A DNA stretch of 64,000 bases from Pseudoalteromonas piscicida (GTDB taxonomy: Bacteria > Pseudomonadota > Gammaproteobacteria > Enterobacterales > Alteromonadaceae): the NCBI RefSeq assembly GCF_002208135.1, contig NZ_CP021646.1, positions 541,501 through 605,500 of the forward strand. The letters are read 5' to 3'. A model generated the notes under the pieces. That model was not told where the DNA came from and ran no database searches. It saw nothing but the letters and a program-made list of their open reading frames with translations. This document shows, in pieces, positions 26,704-35,489 of the stretch. The number at the start of each line of letters is the position of its first letter. The stretch's first letter is position 1. The position numbers were made by a program, and so were the translations under genes.

Positions 26704-27184
26704 ATTTCTTGCCAATCAACAATTCGTTTTCGATTGGTATAAACTCACTGGCAGCACGGATCAGTGAAGCCGCGGTAAGCTGCGGTACGCCGTAAACTTC
26801 GACTCGGGTATGGTATTTATCTCTGAGCTTATTCGCGAGTAAGTCAAAATCACCATCGCCAGTAACTAGAATAATTACATCGGATCCCGATGCACATTCC
26901 ATGGCATCAATGGTAATGCCAACATCCCAATCACATTTTGCGGAGCCATCGGCACGTTGAATATAAGGCTTTAACTTCACCTCAAAGCCAATCGCTCGCA
27001 GGATATTTTGGAACTGCCTTTGTTTATCGTCACCCCGTTCGCTGGAATAGGCAATGGCTTGATATACCTCGCGATTAGCCGTTGCTTTACGCCAAAACGC
27101 GTTATAGTCAAAGCCTGTTTGGTAGGCTTGCTTGGTGGTGTAATAAACATTTTGGGCGTCAACTAAAATGGTGACTTTTTCCAT
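26702..27184 (-). CDS. NYN domain (LabA/DUF88 type) protein, putative ribonuclease
   Basis: The 160-residue cytosolic protein has the PIN-like NYN fold with its acidic residues in place: VTILVDAQNVYYT (Asp 9, Asn 12), KCDWDVGITIDAM (Asp pair), and VIILVTGDGDFDLL (GDGDF). These are the metal-binding residues of NYN nucleases. LabA relatives occur widely, and some are linked to RNA decay or regulation. It follows a TonB-like gene on the same strand, 40 bases away. The RNA substrate is unknown. Confidence 0.88.
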   Translation of the reverse strand: MEKVTILVDAQNVYYTTKQAYQTGFDYNAFWRKATANREVYQAIAYSSERGDDKQRQFQNILRAIGFEVKLKPYIQRADGSAKCDWDVGITIDAMECASGSDVIILVTGDGDFDLLANKLRDKYHTRVEVYGVPQLTAASLIRAASEFIPIENELLIGKK

Positions 27185-27224
27185 AATGGACTCTTAGCAA
27201 TAAATTTGCTTTATGATAGCAAGA

Positions 27225-27914
27225 TTAGCGTTTGTTTAGCCATTTACTCATCGCGGCATCATAGGCTTTTTTAATGGCACCGCCATCGCAAGGGCGAGGC
27301 GGAGTACGCCAGTTATTACTTAATCCCTCTGGTGTAGGAGTACTCGGATCGAGTCTAACCTCAGTATAGCACAGGCCATTTTCACGGTAGACTTTATAAT
27401 GTGGTGTGGACGCGAGTAGCTCTCTTGGCTTGCTCGCAGCACTGGTTTGATGCGCTTTAGGCACGGTGATCTGCTGCGGCTTTTTTTGGTTTTGGCTGAG
27501 TACAACGTCACTGGGAGTGCGCTCTAAAAGTTGCTGACGAAATTGAGAGATTGCTTTGCGATGGTCTAACTTTTTAGGTTGCGTGACGACTGCTGCTTTG
27601 GCTATGTGCTTGGTTGTACTTTCAACCGCAGGCTTTTTTGGTTCCGTTTGCGCAGTTTTTGGTACTTCAACTGTATCGTCCGGCAGCGTTGGTTTTAACT
27701 CCTTTACTGGCTTATCTTCAGTTATCGTCGGTGTCTCAATATGCTCCACCTTGGGCTTGGCAGGCTCAATAACCAAATAGGTTTTCATTGCCTTAATTTC
27801 TAAAGGCTTTGAGGGGATATAAATACTTTGCTGCAAATACCAGCCGAGCAGTAGATGCAGCACAATAGAGCCGATAATGGTGAAACTAATTAGGTTGTTT
27901 TGGAGCGGCCGCAT
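27225..27914 (-). CDS. TonB-like membrane-anchored protein of unknown function
   Basis: I do not recognise a specific family. The 229 residues contain one N-terminal TM helix (about 8-28), a Pro/Lys/Glu/Thr-rich linker (about 40-125) like the periplasmic spacer of TonB, and a small C-terminal domain (about 165-229) with two cysteines (NGLCYTEVRLD and PPRPCDGG) that could form a disulfide. The C-terminal sequence does not look like the TonB fold. It lies between a Nudix gene and a NYN gene on the same strand. It probably spans the periplasm from the inner membrane. Confidence 0.65.
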   Translation of the reverse strand: MRPLQNNLISFTIIGSIVLHLLLGWYLQQSIYIPSKPLEIKAMKTYLVIEPAKPKVEHIETPTITEDKPVKELKPTLPDDTVEVPKTAQTEPKKPAVESTTKHIAKAAVVTQPKKLDHRKAISQFRQQLLERTPSDVVLSQNQKKPQQITVPKAHQTSAASKPRELLASTPHYKVYRENGLCYTEVRLDPSTPTPEGLSNNWRTPPRPCDGGAIKKAYDAAMSKWLNKR

Positions 27915-27986
27915 TATTCTTATTAATCCTTGAGTTATGCAGAGTTAGAGCTTAATCAACGTGTAAATGTTCCCTCAATAGACGAA

Positions 27987-28499
27987 TTATTCTGTGATTA
28001 GTTGCGCCGATATGTGTTTCAGTAAAGTTAATTCACGCAAAACGGACATCCCTTTGTTATTTGCATCATTGAGTTTAGCTTCATTGTGAGCTATGGCTTG
28101 ATTTATGTTAATCCACAAAGGTTTCATCCCATTGGCGTGTTCATAATCTTCCATCGCAGGTGCATCAAACTCGCCACAGATCTCACAAACGTAGCAATAA
28201 GAAATAATATGCACATTGTCATGATCGGCTTTATACCAAGGACGGTATTCTTCATAGCGGCCAAAAGGGGTCAAACCTGTGATGGATACTGCACCGGTTT
28301 CTTCTTTTAGCTCGCGCTCCAATGCTGCTTCTAAGCTTTCACCCTCATCGACACCACCACCTGGCAAGGTGTAATCGTCATAACGCTTGGTGTAAAGCAT
28401 AAGAATGTCGTTGCCTCTAAGGACAATGGCACGAGTGGTTTTTCTGGTAAAGCAGCTGCCTTGAAGTGGAGTGGCTGGGGTGTTATTTAAGCTTTGCAT
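27987..28499 (-). CDS. Nudix hydrolase
   Basis: The 170-residue cytosolic pyrophosphohydrolase has a full Nudix box: PGGGVDEGESLEAALERE followed by LKEETGA, with all catalytic Glu residues. It starts with an unusual 20-residue leader (LNNTPATPLQGSCFTRK) before the fold begins at TTRAIVLRGNDILML. The substrate is not predictable from sequence; nucleotide-sugar or oxidised nucleotide are options. It is transcribed with its minus-strand neighbours, 72 bases before the TonB-like gene. Confidence 0.9.
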   Translation of the reverse strand: MQSLNNTPATPLQGSCFTRKTTRAIVLRGNDILMLYTKRYDDYTLPGGGVDEGESLEAALERELKEETGAVSITGLTPFGRYEEYRPWYKADHDNVHIISYCYVCEICGEFDAPAMEDYEHANGMKPLWININQAIAHNEAKLNDANNKGMSVLRELTLLKHISAQLITE

Positions 28500-28574
28500 G
28501 GGGAGTTTAACTTCAATCTAGGTAACAAAGGTGAGATACGCCAGCGTAAAAGCGGCGTATCGTGAATGAAGATA

Positions 28575-29627
28575 TTAAAACGGAGCTGGGTACGCTTTAA
28601 ATACCGTATCAATCTCGGCTAAAGATTCTGCACACAGCGGCTTTTCAAACGCTTGAATATTTTCTTTAAGCTGCGCCATGGTTGTCGCGCCGATAATGGT
28701 TGAAGTCACGCCATCGACTTGGTTGCACCAAGCTAGCGCCAGTTGCGCTGCAGTCATATTAAATTCTTTGGCGATTTCTAAATATTTTGCAACGGCTTCT
28801 TGTGCTAGTTGTGTGTCCCTAAATAGGCCTTGTCTTTGCACTAAGGTAAAGCGGCTGCCTTCAGGTCTTGCGCCCCCTAAATATTTACCGCTCAGCATCC
28901 CACCAGCCAACGGCGACCAAGGTAAATAGGCGATATCTTCGTTTACGCAGCTCTCAATTAAGTAAGGCCAATCTTTGGCATGTAGCAAGCTAAACTCATT
29001 TTGAATTGAAACCGGCTTAGGTAAGTCATGTTGCGTGGCTAAATTAAGGTAAGTGTGAATGCCCCAAGGCGTATCATCCGAAAGACCCCAATGGCGAATT
29101 TTACCTGCTTGAATACAACTCGCTAAGCCCTCTAAAATATCTAGCATGCCAGCGCGCTCTTCATCGCGGTCAAGCGCACTCAGAGGGACCATACCAGGCC
29201 ATTGTTTACCAAAGTGCGGAGAAGTTCGGTTTGGCCAATGTAGTTGGTATAGGTCGATATAGTCGGTATTCAGGCGCGCTAAAGAATCGTCCACCGCTTG
29301 GATCACTGATTGTCCCGTAATAGGGCCACCTTCACGGATCCAAGGCAATCCGCTTCCCGCAATCTTTGTGGCAAGTACGAGCTTTTCGCGTTTTTCTTGG
29401 TGTCGCTTTAGCCAATTGCCAATGATTGCTTCTGTTTTGCCATAGGTTTCAGGGGATGGAGGAACTGCGTACATTTCAGCGGTATCGATGAAGTTAATAC
29501 CACGGCTTAGTGCATAATTGATTTGCTCGTCGGCATCATGCTGGTTGTTTTGTACGCCCCAAGTCATGCTTCCTAAACAAATGCGCGAAACTTCTAATGG
29601 GCTACTACCAAGTCGTGAGTACTTCAT
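28575..29627 (-). CDS. tas: Aldo/keto reductase, Tas-like
   Basis: The 350-residue NADPH-dependent reductase has a TIM barrel. The opening MKYSRLGSSPLEVSRICLGSM is followed by NFIDTAEMYAVPPSPETYG, with catalytic Asp and Tyr. Then come LVLATKI (Lys), YIDLYQLHWPNR (His) and a C-terminal cofactor-binding segment GATTMAQLKENI. The AEMYAVPP.PET motif and length match E. coli Tas, a protein known for suppressing a tyrosine auxotrophy; its natural substrate is not established. It is divergent from dinB. Confidence 0.9.
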   Translation of the reverse strand: MKYSRLGSSPLEVSRICLGSMTWGVQNNQHDADEQINYALSRGINFIDTAEMYAVPPSPETYGKTEAIIGNWLKRHQEKREKLVLATKIAGSGLPWIREGGPITGQSVIQAVDDSLARLNTDYIDLYQLHWPNRTSPHFGKQWPGMVPLSALDRDEERAGMLDILEGLASCIQAGKIRHWGLSDDTPWGIHTYLNLATQHDLPKPVSIQNEFSLLHAKDWPYLIESCVNEDIAYLPWSPLAGGMLSGKYLGGARPEGSRFTLVQRQGLFRDTQLAQEAVAKYLEIAKEFNMTAAQLALAWCNQVDGVTSTIIGATTMAQLKENIQAFEKPLCAESLAEIDTVFKAYPAPF

Positions 29628-29823
29628 GCAGGCTCCTGATTGATTGCTGAATGATTAAATATAGTCAAAGTAACGGATTTAGTACTTTGAACTGTATTGA
29701 TATTGTTAGCATTATCTCTGTTTTACGGTGTAAGTTGCAACACACATCCACACAAGTATAGCCCAGAACACTTAGGCTTATGTTCAAGATTGCAACAGCT
29801 GGAAAATTAGCACATAATAAACA

Positions 29824-29839
29824 CTGTTTATTTAGACAG
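29824..29839 (+). promoter_or_regulatory. LexA (SOS) box upstream of dinB
   Basis: CTGT-N8-ACAG (CTGTTTATTTAGACAG) is a perfect match to the gammaproteobacterial LexA half-site pair, and one more flanking A/T pair extends the palindrome. It ends nine bases before the ATG at 29849, which puts dinB under SOS control. Confidence 0.85.
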
Positions 29840-29848
29840 TATCTTGGT

Positions 29849-30904
29849 ATGCGTAAGTTTATTCATATTGATATGGACGCGTTTTATGCATCGGTAGAAA
29901 TGCGCGACAACCCCGAGCTTGCAAAAGTGCCGATGGCGATTGGCGGCCGCAGCCATCGCGGGGTGCTATCCACGGCTAACTATATTGCTCGGCAATATGG
30001 TGTGCGCTCGGCCATGTCAAATTATCAAGCGAAAAAACTCTGCCCACAGCTGGTGATTGTGCCGGGTAGAATGGAGGTCTATAAAGCAATCTCGCAACAA
30101 ATTCGCGCTATTTTTGCCCGCTATACTGAGCTAATTGAGCCATTGTCTTTGGATGAAGCCTATCTAGATGTTACGGAATGTCAGCAGTGTAACGGCAGTG
30201 CAACGCTTATCGCTGAGCAGATCCGAGCAGATATATTTGCAGAAACAGGCCTGACAGCTTCAGCGGGGATTGCGCCAATCAAGTTTTTGGCCAAAATTGC
30301 CAGCGATGAAAACAAACCAAATGGTCAGTGTGTGATCCCGCCTCACCAAGTGAGCGCTTTTATTGATGTGTTACCGCTTAAGAAAATTCCAGGTGTAGGT
30401 AAAGTGACTCAACAGCGTTTGCTGGCCATGGGACTTGAGTATGGCCGAGATATTAAAGCACTCTCTGAAACTCAGTTACGCCAGTCATTTGGCAAGTTTG
30501 GCGCTGTATTATGGCGGCGTTGTCAAGGTATTGATGAGCGCCGAGTTGAGACCGATAGAGTGCGCAAGTCAATAGGTGTTGAAACCACATTTGCAGAAGA
30601 CACGCTCGATCTGGATACTTTAAAACAAGTCATAAAAGAAAAATTGTTACCTGAACTGACTCGCCGAGCACAGCCTTATTTACAGCGCGGCTTTAATAAG
30701 CTTGGCGTTAAAGTGAAGTTTTACGATTTCACCCAAACCACCAAAGAATGCCAATATCAGCATATTGATCTACCCGTTTTCGAAGAGCTATTGATTGAAG
30801 CGATGTCACGGCAAAAGTTTAAACCTGTGCGTCTAGTGGGCTTGCACTTGGGGTTAAATGAAAAGTCTAATACTCAGGCTCAACTGGGACTTTTTGATGG
30901 CTAA
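29849..30904 (+). CDS. dinB: DNA polymerase IV (DinB)
   Basis: This Y-family translesion polymerase (about 351 residues, as in E. coli) starts MRKFIHIDMDAFYASVEMRD. The active-site acids lie in IDMDAF and SLDEAYLD. STANYIARQYGVRSAM (steric and finger region), IPGVGKVTQQRL (helix-hairpin-helix thumb) and a little-finger domain (about 240-345) follow. The last residues QAQLGLFDG are a beta-clamp-binding motif of the QLGLF type. An in-frame ATG exists at 29780, but the conserved N-terminus and the LexA box at 29824-29839, which would fall inside the longer frame, both support 29849. Confidence 0.95.
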   Translation: MRKFIHIDMDAFYASVEMRDNPELAKVPMAIGGRSHRGVLSTANYIARQYGVRSAMSNYQAKKLCPQLVIVPGRMEVYKAISQQIRAIFARYTELIEPLSLDEAYLDVTECQQCNGSATLIAEQIRADIFAETGLTASAGIAPIKFLAKIASDENKPNGQCVIPPHQVSAFIDVLPLKKIPGVGKVTQQRLLAMGLEYGRDIKALSETQLRQSFGKFGAVLWRRCQGIDERRVETDRVRKSIGVETTFAEDTLDLDTLKQVIKEKLLPELTRRAQPYLQRGFNKLGVKVKFYDFTQTTKECQYQHIDLPVFEELLIEAMSRQKFKPVRLVGLHLGLNEKSNTQAQLGLFDG

Positions 30905-31029
30905 TTCTGACTTACCTAGACTAAAAGATAACTGCAATTAGTTTAATTTGTGCTAGCTTCGAAGTTGTCGTGCAACAAACTAATCACGCGAACTGCGTGT
31001 AATTAAAACAACAACAAGAGGTAAGCATT

Positions 31030-32715
31030 ATGCAATCCATAATGATCGTACTCTTCGGCATCATAGGGATGTTATTTGGATGGTTTGTCTATTCCAAATT
31101 TATTGCTGAAAAAATATTTAAAATGGATGATAACTTTGTCACGCCGGCCCATGAGCTTGAAGATGGCGTAGACTATGTTCCTACCAACAAGGTAGTATTG
31201 TGGGGACACCACTTTACTTCAGTCGCTGGCGCCGCACCAATTGTAGGTCCTGCTATAGCCGTTTATTGGGGTTGGGTGCCTGCAGTACTTTGGGTTGTAT
31301 TCGGAACCATATTCTTTGCGGGTGTCCACGATATGGGCGCGCTATGGGCAAGTGCTCGCCACAAAGGTAAATCAATGGGCGCGTTGTCCGAAAGCGTGAT
31401 TGGCAAGCGCACTCGTTCATTGTTTATGATAGTGGTCTTCCTGGTACTGCTCATGGTAAATGCCGTGTTCGGTGTGGTGATAGCCAACTCCTTCGTGGGT
31501 AACCCAAATGCGGTATTCCCCGCTTGGTCTGCTATCGTCGTGGCGCTTATCATCGGCCAATTGCTGAAACGAAAAGTGCCGCTAGTACCACTCTGTATTA
31601 TCGGGGTTATTGTGCTCTACGCGACCATTTATATGGGCAGTAGTATGCCGATCACCTTACCAACCGAAATGTTTGGTCTAAGCGACAAAGCCAATTGGAT
31701 CATCATTCTGTTTATCTATGCTGCCGTGGCGTCATTGTTACCGGTTTGGATGCTATTGCAACCTCGTGACTTTATTAATGGCATGCAGCTGTTAGTGGGA
31801 TTAATCCTGCTATATGGTGCAGTATTTGTTGTCATGCCTGATATCACCGCGCCTGCGTTTAATACTCAAACGGTGGAGAATACCCCAAGCATTATACCCC
31901 TGTTATTCGTGACCATCGCGTGTGGTGCGGTATCTGGTTTCCACGGTATTGTTTCGTCGGGAACGAGTTCAAAACAACTAGACAAAGAAAAAGACGGTCG
32001 TTTTGTCGGCTACTTAGGTGCAGTTGGTGAAGGCTCACTAGCACTTATCACTTTAGTCGCCGTGAGTGGTGTTATGCTTGCCGTATCACCTGAGCAATGG
32101 CATGAAATTTATAGTCATCTTGGTGCCGGCAGTGTATCAGCCTTTATTAATGGTGGTTCAAATCTTATCAGCACAGGTTGGGGGTTACCAGTTGAAATTG
32201 CATCAACCCTACTTGCCGTTATGGTTGTACTTTTTGCAGGCACCACCATGGATTCTGGCGTTAGACTTCAGCGTTATATTATTCAAGAGTGGGGCGAGAT
32301 CTATAACATCAAGTTCCTGAACAACGGTATCATCGCGACTTTATTGGCCGTTGCATGTTGCTTGCTACTTGCCTTTGGCGCTGGTGGCGCATCGGGTAGT
32401 GGTGGTATGGTGATTTGGCCGCTGTTTGGTTCAACCAACCAAATCTTGGCAAGCTTAACCTTGTTGGTTATCTCAGTGTATCTCATCAAATTAGGCCGTC
32501 CTGCTAAGTACACCTTGATCCCTATGGTATTTGTGCTGGTGATGGCGTTTTTTGCCGGAGTGATCAAGCTAGGTGAATACTATCAAAAAGGCAATTGGCT
32601 GTTGGTTGTGCTTGACGTTATCGTGCTGGTGGTCAGTATTTTGGTGATGTTAGAAGCTTGGTCCGTGATCAGCAAAACCAAAGCGAAACCAGATGAAGCC
32701 CGTGATATGTCGTAG
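31030..32715 (+). CDS. CstA family carbon-starvation/pyruvate transporter
   Basis: The 561-residue inner-membrane transporter has about 15-16 TM helices. Family segments are VVLWGHHFTSVAGAAPIVGPA, FFAGVHDMGALWASARHKGKS, AFNTQTVENTPSIIPLLFVTIACGAVSGFHGIVSSGTSSKQLD and FGSTNQILASLTLLV. CstA/BtsT proteins import pyruvate or peptides when carbon is short. At 561 residues it is shorter than E. coli CstA (701), as in the short Alteromonadales form. A GAGGT ribosome site precedes the ATG. A GC-rich hairpin ends the transcript just before the next gene. Confidence 0.92.
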   Translation: MQSIMIVLFGIIGMLFGWFVYSKFIAEKIFKMDDNFVTPAHELEDGVDYVPTNKVVLWGHHFTSVAGAAPIVGPAIAVYWGWVPAVLWVVFGTIFFAGVHDMGALWASARHKGKSMGALSESVIGKRTRSLFMIVVFLVLLMVNAVFGVVIANSFVGNPNAVFPAWSAIVVALIIGQLLKRKVPLVPLCIIGVIVLYATIYMGSSMPITLPTEMFGLSDKANWIIILFIYAAVASLLPVWMLLQPRDFINGMQLLVGLILLYGAVFVVMPDITAPAFNTQTVENTPSIIPLLFVTIACGAVSGFHGIVSSGTSSKQLDKEKDGRFVGYLGAVGEGSLALITLVAVSGVMLAVSPEQWHEIYSHLGAGSVSAFINGGSNLISTGWGLPVEIASTLLAVMVVLFAGTTMDSGVRLQRYIIQEWGEIYNIKFLNNGIIATLLAVACCLLLAFGAGGASGSGGMVIWPLFGSTNQILASLTLLVISVYLIKLGRPAKYTLIPMVFVLVMAFFAGVIKLGEYYQKGNWLLVVLDVIVLVVSILVMLEAWSVISKTKAKPDEARDMS

Positions 32716-32749
32716 TTCCCTTGGAACTTGACCACAAATCACCTATAGT

Positions 32750-32784
32750 CGGCCCTAATTCTAATATAGAAAAGGGCCGTTTTT
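32750..32784 (+). terminator. Stem-loop with U-tract abutting the start codon of the M17 peptidase gene
   Basis: The stem CGGCCC (32750-32755) / GGGCCG (32774-32779) is followed by TTTTT running directly into ATG at 32785. It is a plausible terminator for the transporter gene. Its 3' arm also holds the only AGGG-type ribosome site for the next gene, so it may regulate translation. Confidence 0.65.
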
Positions 32785-34317
32785 ATGTCTTTTCCAATCG
32801 CATTACCCTGTAACACCCTATTTGAAAGCGATGCAGATGCTATCGTTGTTATTACTCATGATATTCAAAACCTTGGCAGTGCAGAGCTTGACGACGTTGC
32901 TGCACCATTTTTAGCTGTGGATGCGCGCATTGCACAAAAGGCAAGTCTGCTTGTTTCAGACAAAGTACCAGGCAAGCGATTGGTGATTGCGCCAACCGGA
33001 CCACTCGATAGAGATTACGATGACGTTCGTCGTTATTTTGAAGCGGCAAAAGCCGGTATTTTAGAAGCGAAAGCGGCAGGCGCGGTAAAGCCTGTGCTTG
33101 CTGTTGTAAATGTGCCTGCTGATGCTCGTTACGAAAATGCGCGTGCAGTCAGCTTTTTAGGTGCTTGCCAAGGCTTATGGCAGCCATTAGAAGCACGTGA
33201 GTACCGTGGCGAAGCGATTGAACCAATCGAAGCGATTTATGTTTTTGAAGCGTCAGTACAATGCTGCGATCAACTGAGCGCAATCGCTGCAGGCCAATAT
33301 GCTGCGCGCGATCTGTGTGGTACAGAGCCTGAGCGCATGGCTCCACCTCGTTTTGCTGACTATTGTGTTGAGCTATTCCAAGGTTCAGCGGTAAACGTTG
33401 AGGTTATCGCTGATCGTAAAGTTATGGATGAGCAATATCCACTGCTAAGTACCGTAGCGCGAGCCTCTTACGCCGTTGAACGTCATCATCCTCGTGTTGT
33501 AAAAATGGCATACGAGCCTGAAGGTGACGTTGAACGTACCCTTATCTTTGTTGGCAAAGGTCTTGTATACGATACCGGCGGTGCAGATCTCAAAGTGGGC
33601 GGTTTTATGGCGGGCATGAGCCGTGATAAAGGCGGTGCGGCGTCAGTGGTTGGTTTTATGGAAGCGGTTGCTAAGTACCAACCAAAAGGTATTAAGGTAA
33701 TTGCTTACCTTGCCGTGGTTCGTAATTCGATTGGTTCTGACTGTTTCGTGCCGGATGAAATCATTGAGAGCAGAGAAGGCGTTCGCGTTCGTATTGGTAA
33801 CACCGATGCGGAAGGTCGCTTGGCGATGGGGGATTTACTCAGCGAAGCGAAAGACTTAGCGCTTGGTGAGAAAAACCCTGAGATCTTTACGGTTGCAACA
33901 CTAACGGGTCATGCGGCGCGCGCCATGGGCCCTTACAGTGCTTATGTTGAGAATGGTCCTGCGCGAGCAGCACAAGTATCTCGCAAGATTGCAGATATGG
34001 GCGACCTATGGGCTGATTGCGCGGAAGTATCGCGTAGCCGACGCGAAGACTATGACTTTGTAAAACCACGCACCCTTGCGGATGATGTGCTATCGAGCAA
34101 CAACGCTCCATCGGCGGTGACAGCCCGTGGTCACCAATTCCCAATGGCATTTTTGGCAATTGTTGGTGGCTTAGACAAGCATGGTTGTAATGCAGAATTG
34201 CCAATTCCGTATGTACATATGGATATTGCAGGTAGCGGCGTTGAAGGTGGTGACTGGCAACATGGCAAACCAACCGCTGCAACCGTTGCGAGTTTGTTTG
34301 CTCGGTATTGTATCTAA
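32785..34317 (+). CDS. M17 family leucyl-aminopeptidase-like metallopeptidase
   Basis: The 510-residue cytosolic exopeptidase has an N-terminal macro-like domain (about 1-170) and a C-terminal M17 catalytic domain. The metal and catalytic residues are visible in FVGKGLVYDTGGADLKVGG (Lys, Asp), MSRDKGGAASV (Asp, Lys) and RIGNTDAEGRLAMGDLL (Asp, Glu and the catalytic Arg). It is diverged from PepA: the substrate loop FMAGMSRDKGGA replaces the usual MKMDMGGAA. A second-site Lys remains. This matches a separate M17 subgroup in marine gammaproteobacteria. It follows a CstA transporter, so import and breakdown of peptides would fit. Confidence 0.88.
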   Translation: MSFPIALPCNTLFESDADAIVVITHDIQNLGSAELDDVAAPFLAVDARIAQKASLLVSDKVPGKRLVIAPTGPLDRDYDDVRRYFEAAKAGILEAKAAGAVKPVLAVVNVPADARYENARAVSFLGACQGLWQPLEAREYRGEAIEPIEAIYVFEASVQCCDQLSAIAAGQYAARDLCGTEPERMAPPRFADYCVELFQGSAVNVEVIADRKVMDEQYPLLSTVARASYAVERHHPRVVKMAYEPEGDVERTLIFVGKGLVYDTGGADLKVGGFMAGMSRDKGGAASVVGFMEAVAKYQPKGIKVIAYLAVVRNSIGSDCFVPDEIIESREGVRVRIGNTDAEGRLAMGDLLSEAKDLALGEKNPEIFTVATLTGHAARAMGPYSAYVENGPARAAQVSRKIADMGDLWADCAEVSRSRREDYDFVKPRTLADDVLSSNNAPSAVTARGHQFPMAFLAIVGGLDKHGCNAELPIPYVHMDIAGSGVEGGDWQHGKPTAATVASLFARYCI

Positions 34318-34336
34318 GCTATCTAGATAGGCGTTT

Positions 34337-34364
34337 AAAAGGGAGCGAATTCGCTTCCTTTTTT
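34337..34364. terminator. Terminator after the M17 peptidase gene
   Basis: The stem GGGAGCGAA/TTCGCTTCC, with A run before and T run after, lies between two convergent genes. Confidence 0.87.
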
Positions 34365-34390
34365 ATGCCTATAACCCATTCCACGTATTG

Positions 34391-34867
34391 TTATTGCTTT
34401 TCTTGACGTTGTCTTGTGGTTAAATTATCAGCAACAAATGCACCTCGTTGTCCTCTAGTTTTTTCTGGGCCAACGGTACTATCTTTTAAAGTTTGAAGTT
34501 CAGCGCTGGCGTTTAATGCGGCACCAAAAATAATAATGTAAGCACTTAAGTATAACCACATCATCATAATGACGACGCCTCCCAATGAGCCATAAGTCTC
34601 ATGATAAGAAGCAAACTGTGCGACATAATATGAAAATCCCAATGACGCCAAGATCCATAAACTGGTGGCGGTAAACGAGCCGAGTGTTATCCAACGCCAT
34701 TTTGCGGCTCTGCGATGAGGCGCATAACGATAAACAAATGCTAAGGAAAAGTGAAATAGCACCGCTAAAATAGACCAAGTGATTAGCTGGATTATCGAAT
34801 CTATCGCTGTAGTAAATCCCACTAGATTAAGCACAATGGGTAAGATTCCGATAATAGACAACGCCAC
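34391..34867 (-). CDS. YihY/virulence factor BrkB family protein, C-terminal part, split by frameshift
   Basis: This is the C-terminal part of an inner-membrane YihY/BrkB protein, a family once called RNase BN. Visible TM helices run from ALSIIGILPIVLNLVGF through LITWSILAVLFHFSLAFVYRYAPHRRAAKWRWIT, a typical segment, to YGSLGGVVIMMMWLYLSAYIIIFGAALNASAE, which is the family signature. The start ATG at 34867 is internal. The upstream half (34822-35355) joins it when one G is added at 34885-34888. The reconstructed protein is about 321 residues, normal for the family. Molecular function is not established. Confidence 0.9.
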   Translation of the reverse strand: MALSIIGILPIVLNLVGFTTAIDSIIQLITWSILAVLFHFSLAFVYRYAPHRRAAKWRWITLGSFTATSLWILASLGFSYYVAQFASYHETYGSLGGVVIMMMWLYLSAYIIIFGAALNASAELQTLKDSTVGPEKTRGQRGAFVADNLTTRQRQEKQ

Positions 34868-35355
34868 AATCGCAACGAAAATAGCCCCACAGAAAACAAA
34901 AAGCGCACCACTAGCGCTTGCAAAAACTGCCTTTTATTGTGCTCGTGATAAGTAATGTTGCAGGCAGTGATCAGCGCCTGGCAGCCTTTACTGCTACTCC
35001 ATATTGTTAAAAAGAGGGTAAAAACAGCACCTAGGCTTAGGCTTGCCTGCGATTTTTGAGTGAGCGCTTTGAGCTGTTGCAGCATAATTTCTTGACTGGA
35101 TGGTGGTAGGAGTTCGATAAGCGGCTGCAACTGTCCGACCATTTCTGTGGGCGAGGAAAAATAGGCATAGACAGAAACAACGGCCGCCAACGCGGGGAAT
35201 ATAGCCAGCAGGGCATAAAATGCCACGCCAGCGGCAACCAGCGATAAATTATCTTGGGTTAAGCTGTGATATAGACGTTTACTTACATCCCACCAACCTA
35301 GTGCTGGAATATCACTTGGTCTGTCTGCATTAAAGCCGTGTTTATGAGTTGCCAT
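34822..35355 (-). CDS. YihY/virulence factor BrkB family protein, N-terminal part, split by frameshift
   Basis: This is the N-terminal half of the protein at 34391-34867. The family opening SKRLYHSLTQDNLSLVAAGVAFYALLAIFPALAAVVSVY is present, followed by a second TM region (LGAVFTLFLTIWSSSKGCQALITACNITYHE). After FLFSVG the frame shifts, and the last 20 or so residues (LFSLRLWRC and on) are spurious. With one extra G the sequence reads VGAIFVAIVALSIIGIL, a proper TM helix. Confidence 0.88.
   Translation of the reverse strand: MATHKHGFNADRPSDIPALGWWDVSKRLYHSLTQDNLSLVAAGVAFYALLAIFPALAAVVSVYAYFSSPTEMVGQLQPLIELLPPSSQEIMLQQLKALTQKSQASLSLGAVFTLFLTIWSSSKGCQALITACNITYHEHNKRQFLQALVVRFLFSVGLFSLRLWRCLLSESYPLCLI
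34885..34888 (-). other. Frameshift site in the YihY-family gene (G run one base short)
   Basis: The coding strand reads CTGTGGGGCTATT. A fifth G restores a continuous TM helix and one frame from 35355 to 34391. Confidence 0.88.
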
Positions 35356-35489
35356 TCGTTTTTCCTAAATCAATTCTGGGTCGGTTGATCTAAAGTGATA
35401 TACAGCAAAAGGTCTGCCAATCTCGTTTGGCGTTATATTTGCTACTAGTCAACTCGTGACCTTGTGAATAAAAACCTAAAGAGTGCAAT

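Noticed and set aside
29780..29848. Upstream ATG as the start of dinB
   Set aside because: The LexA box would lie inside the coding region, and the extra 23 residues are not found in DinB.
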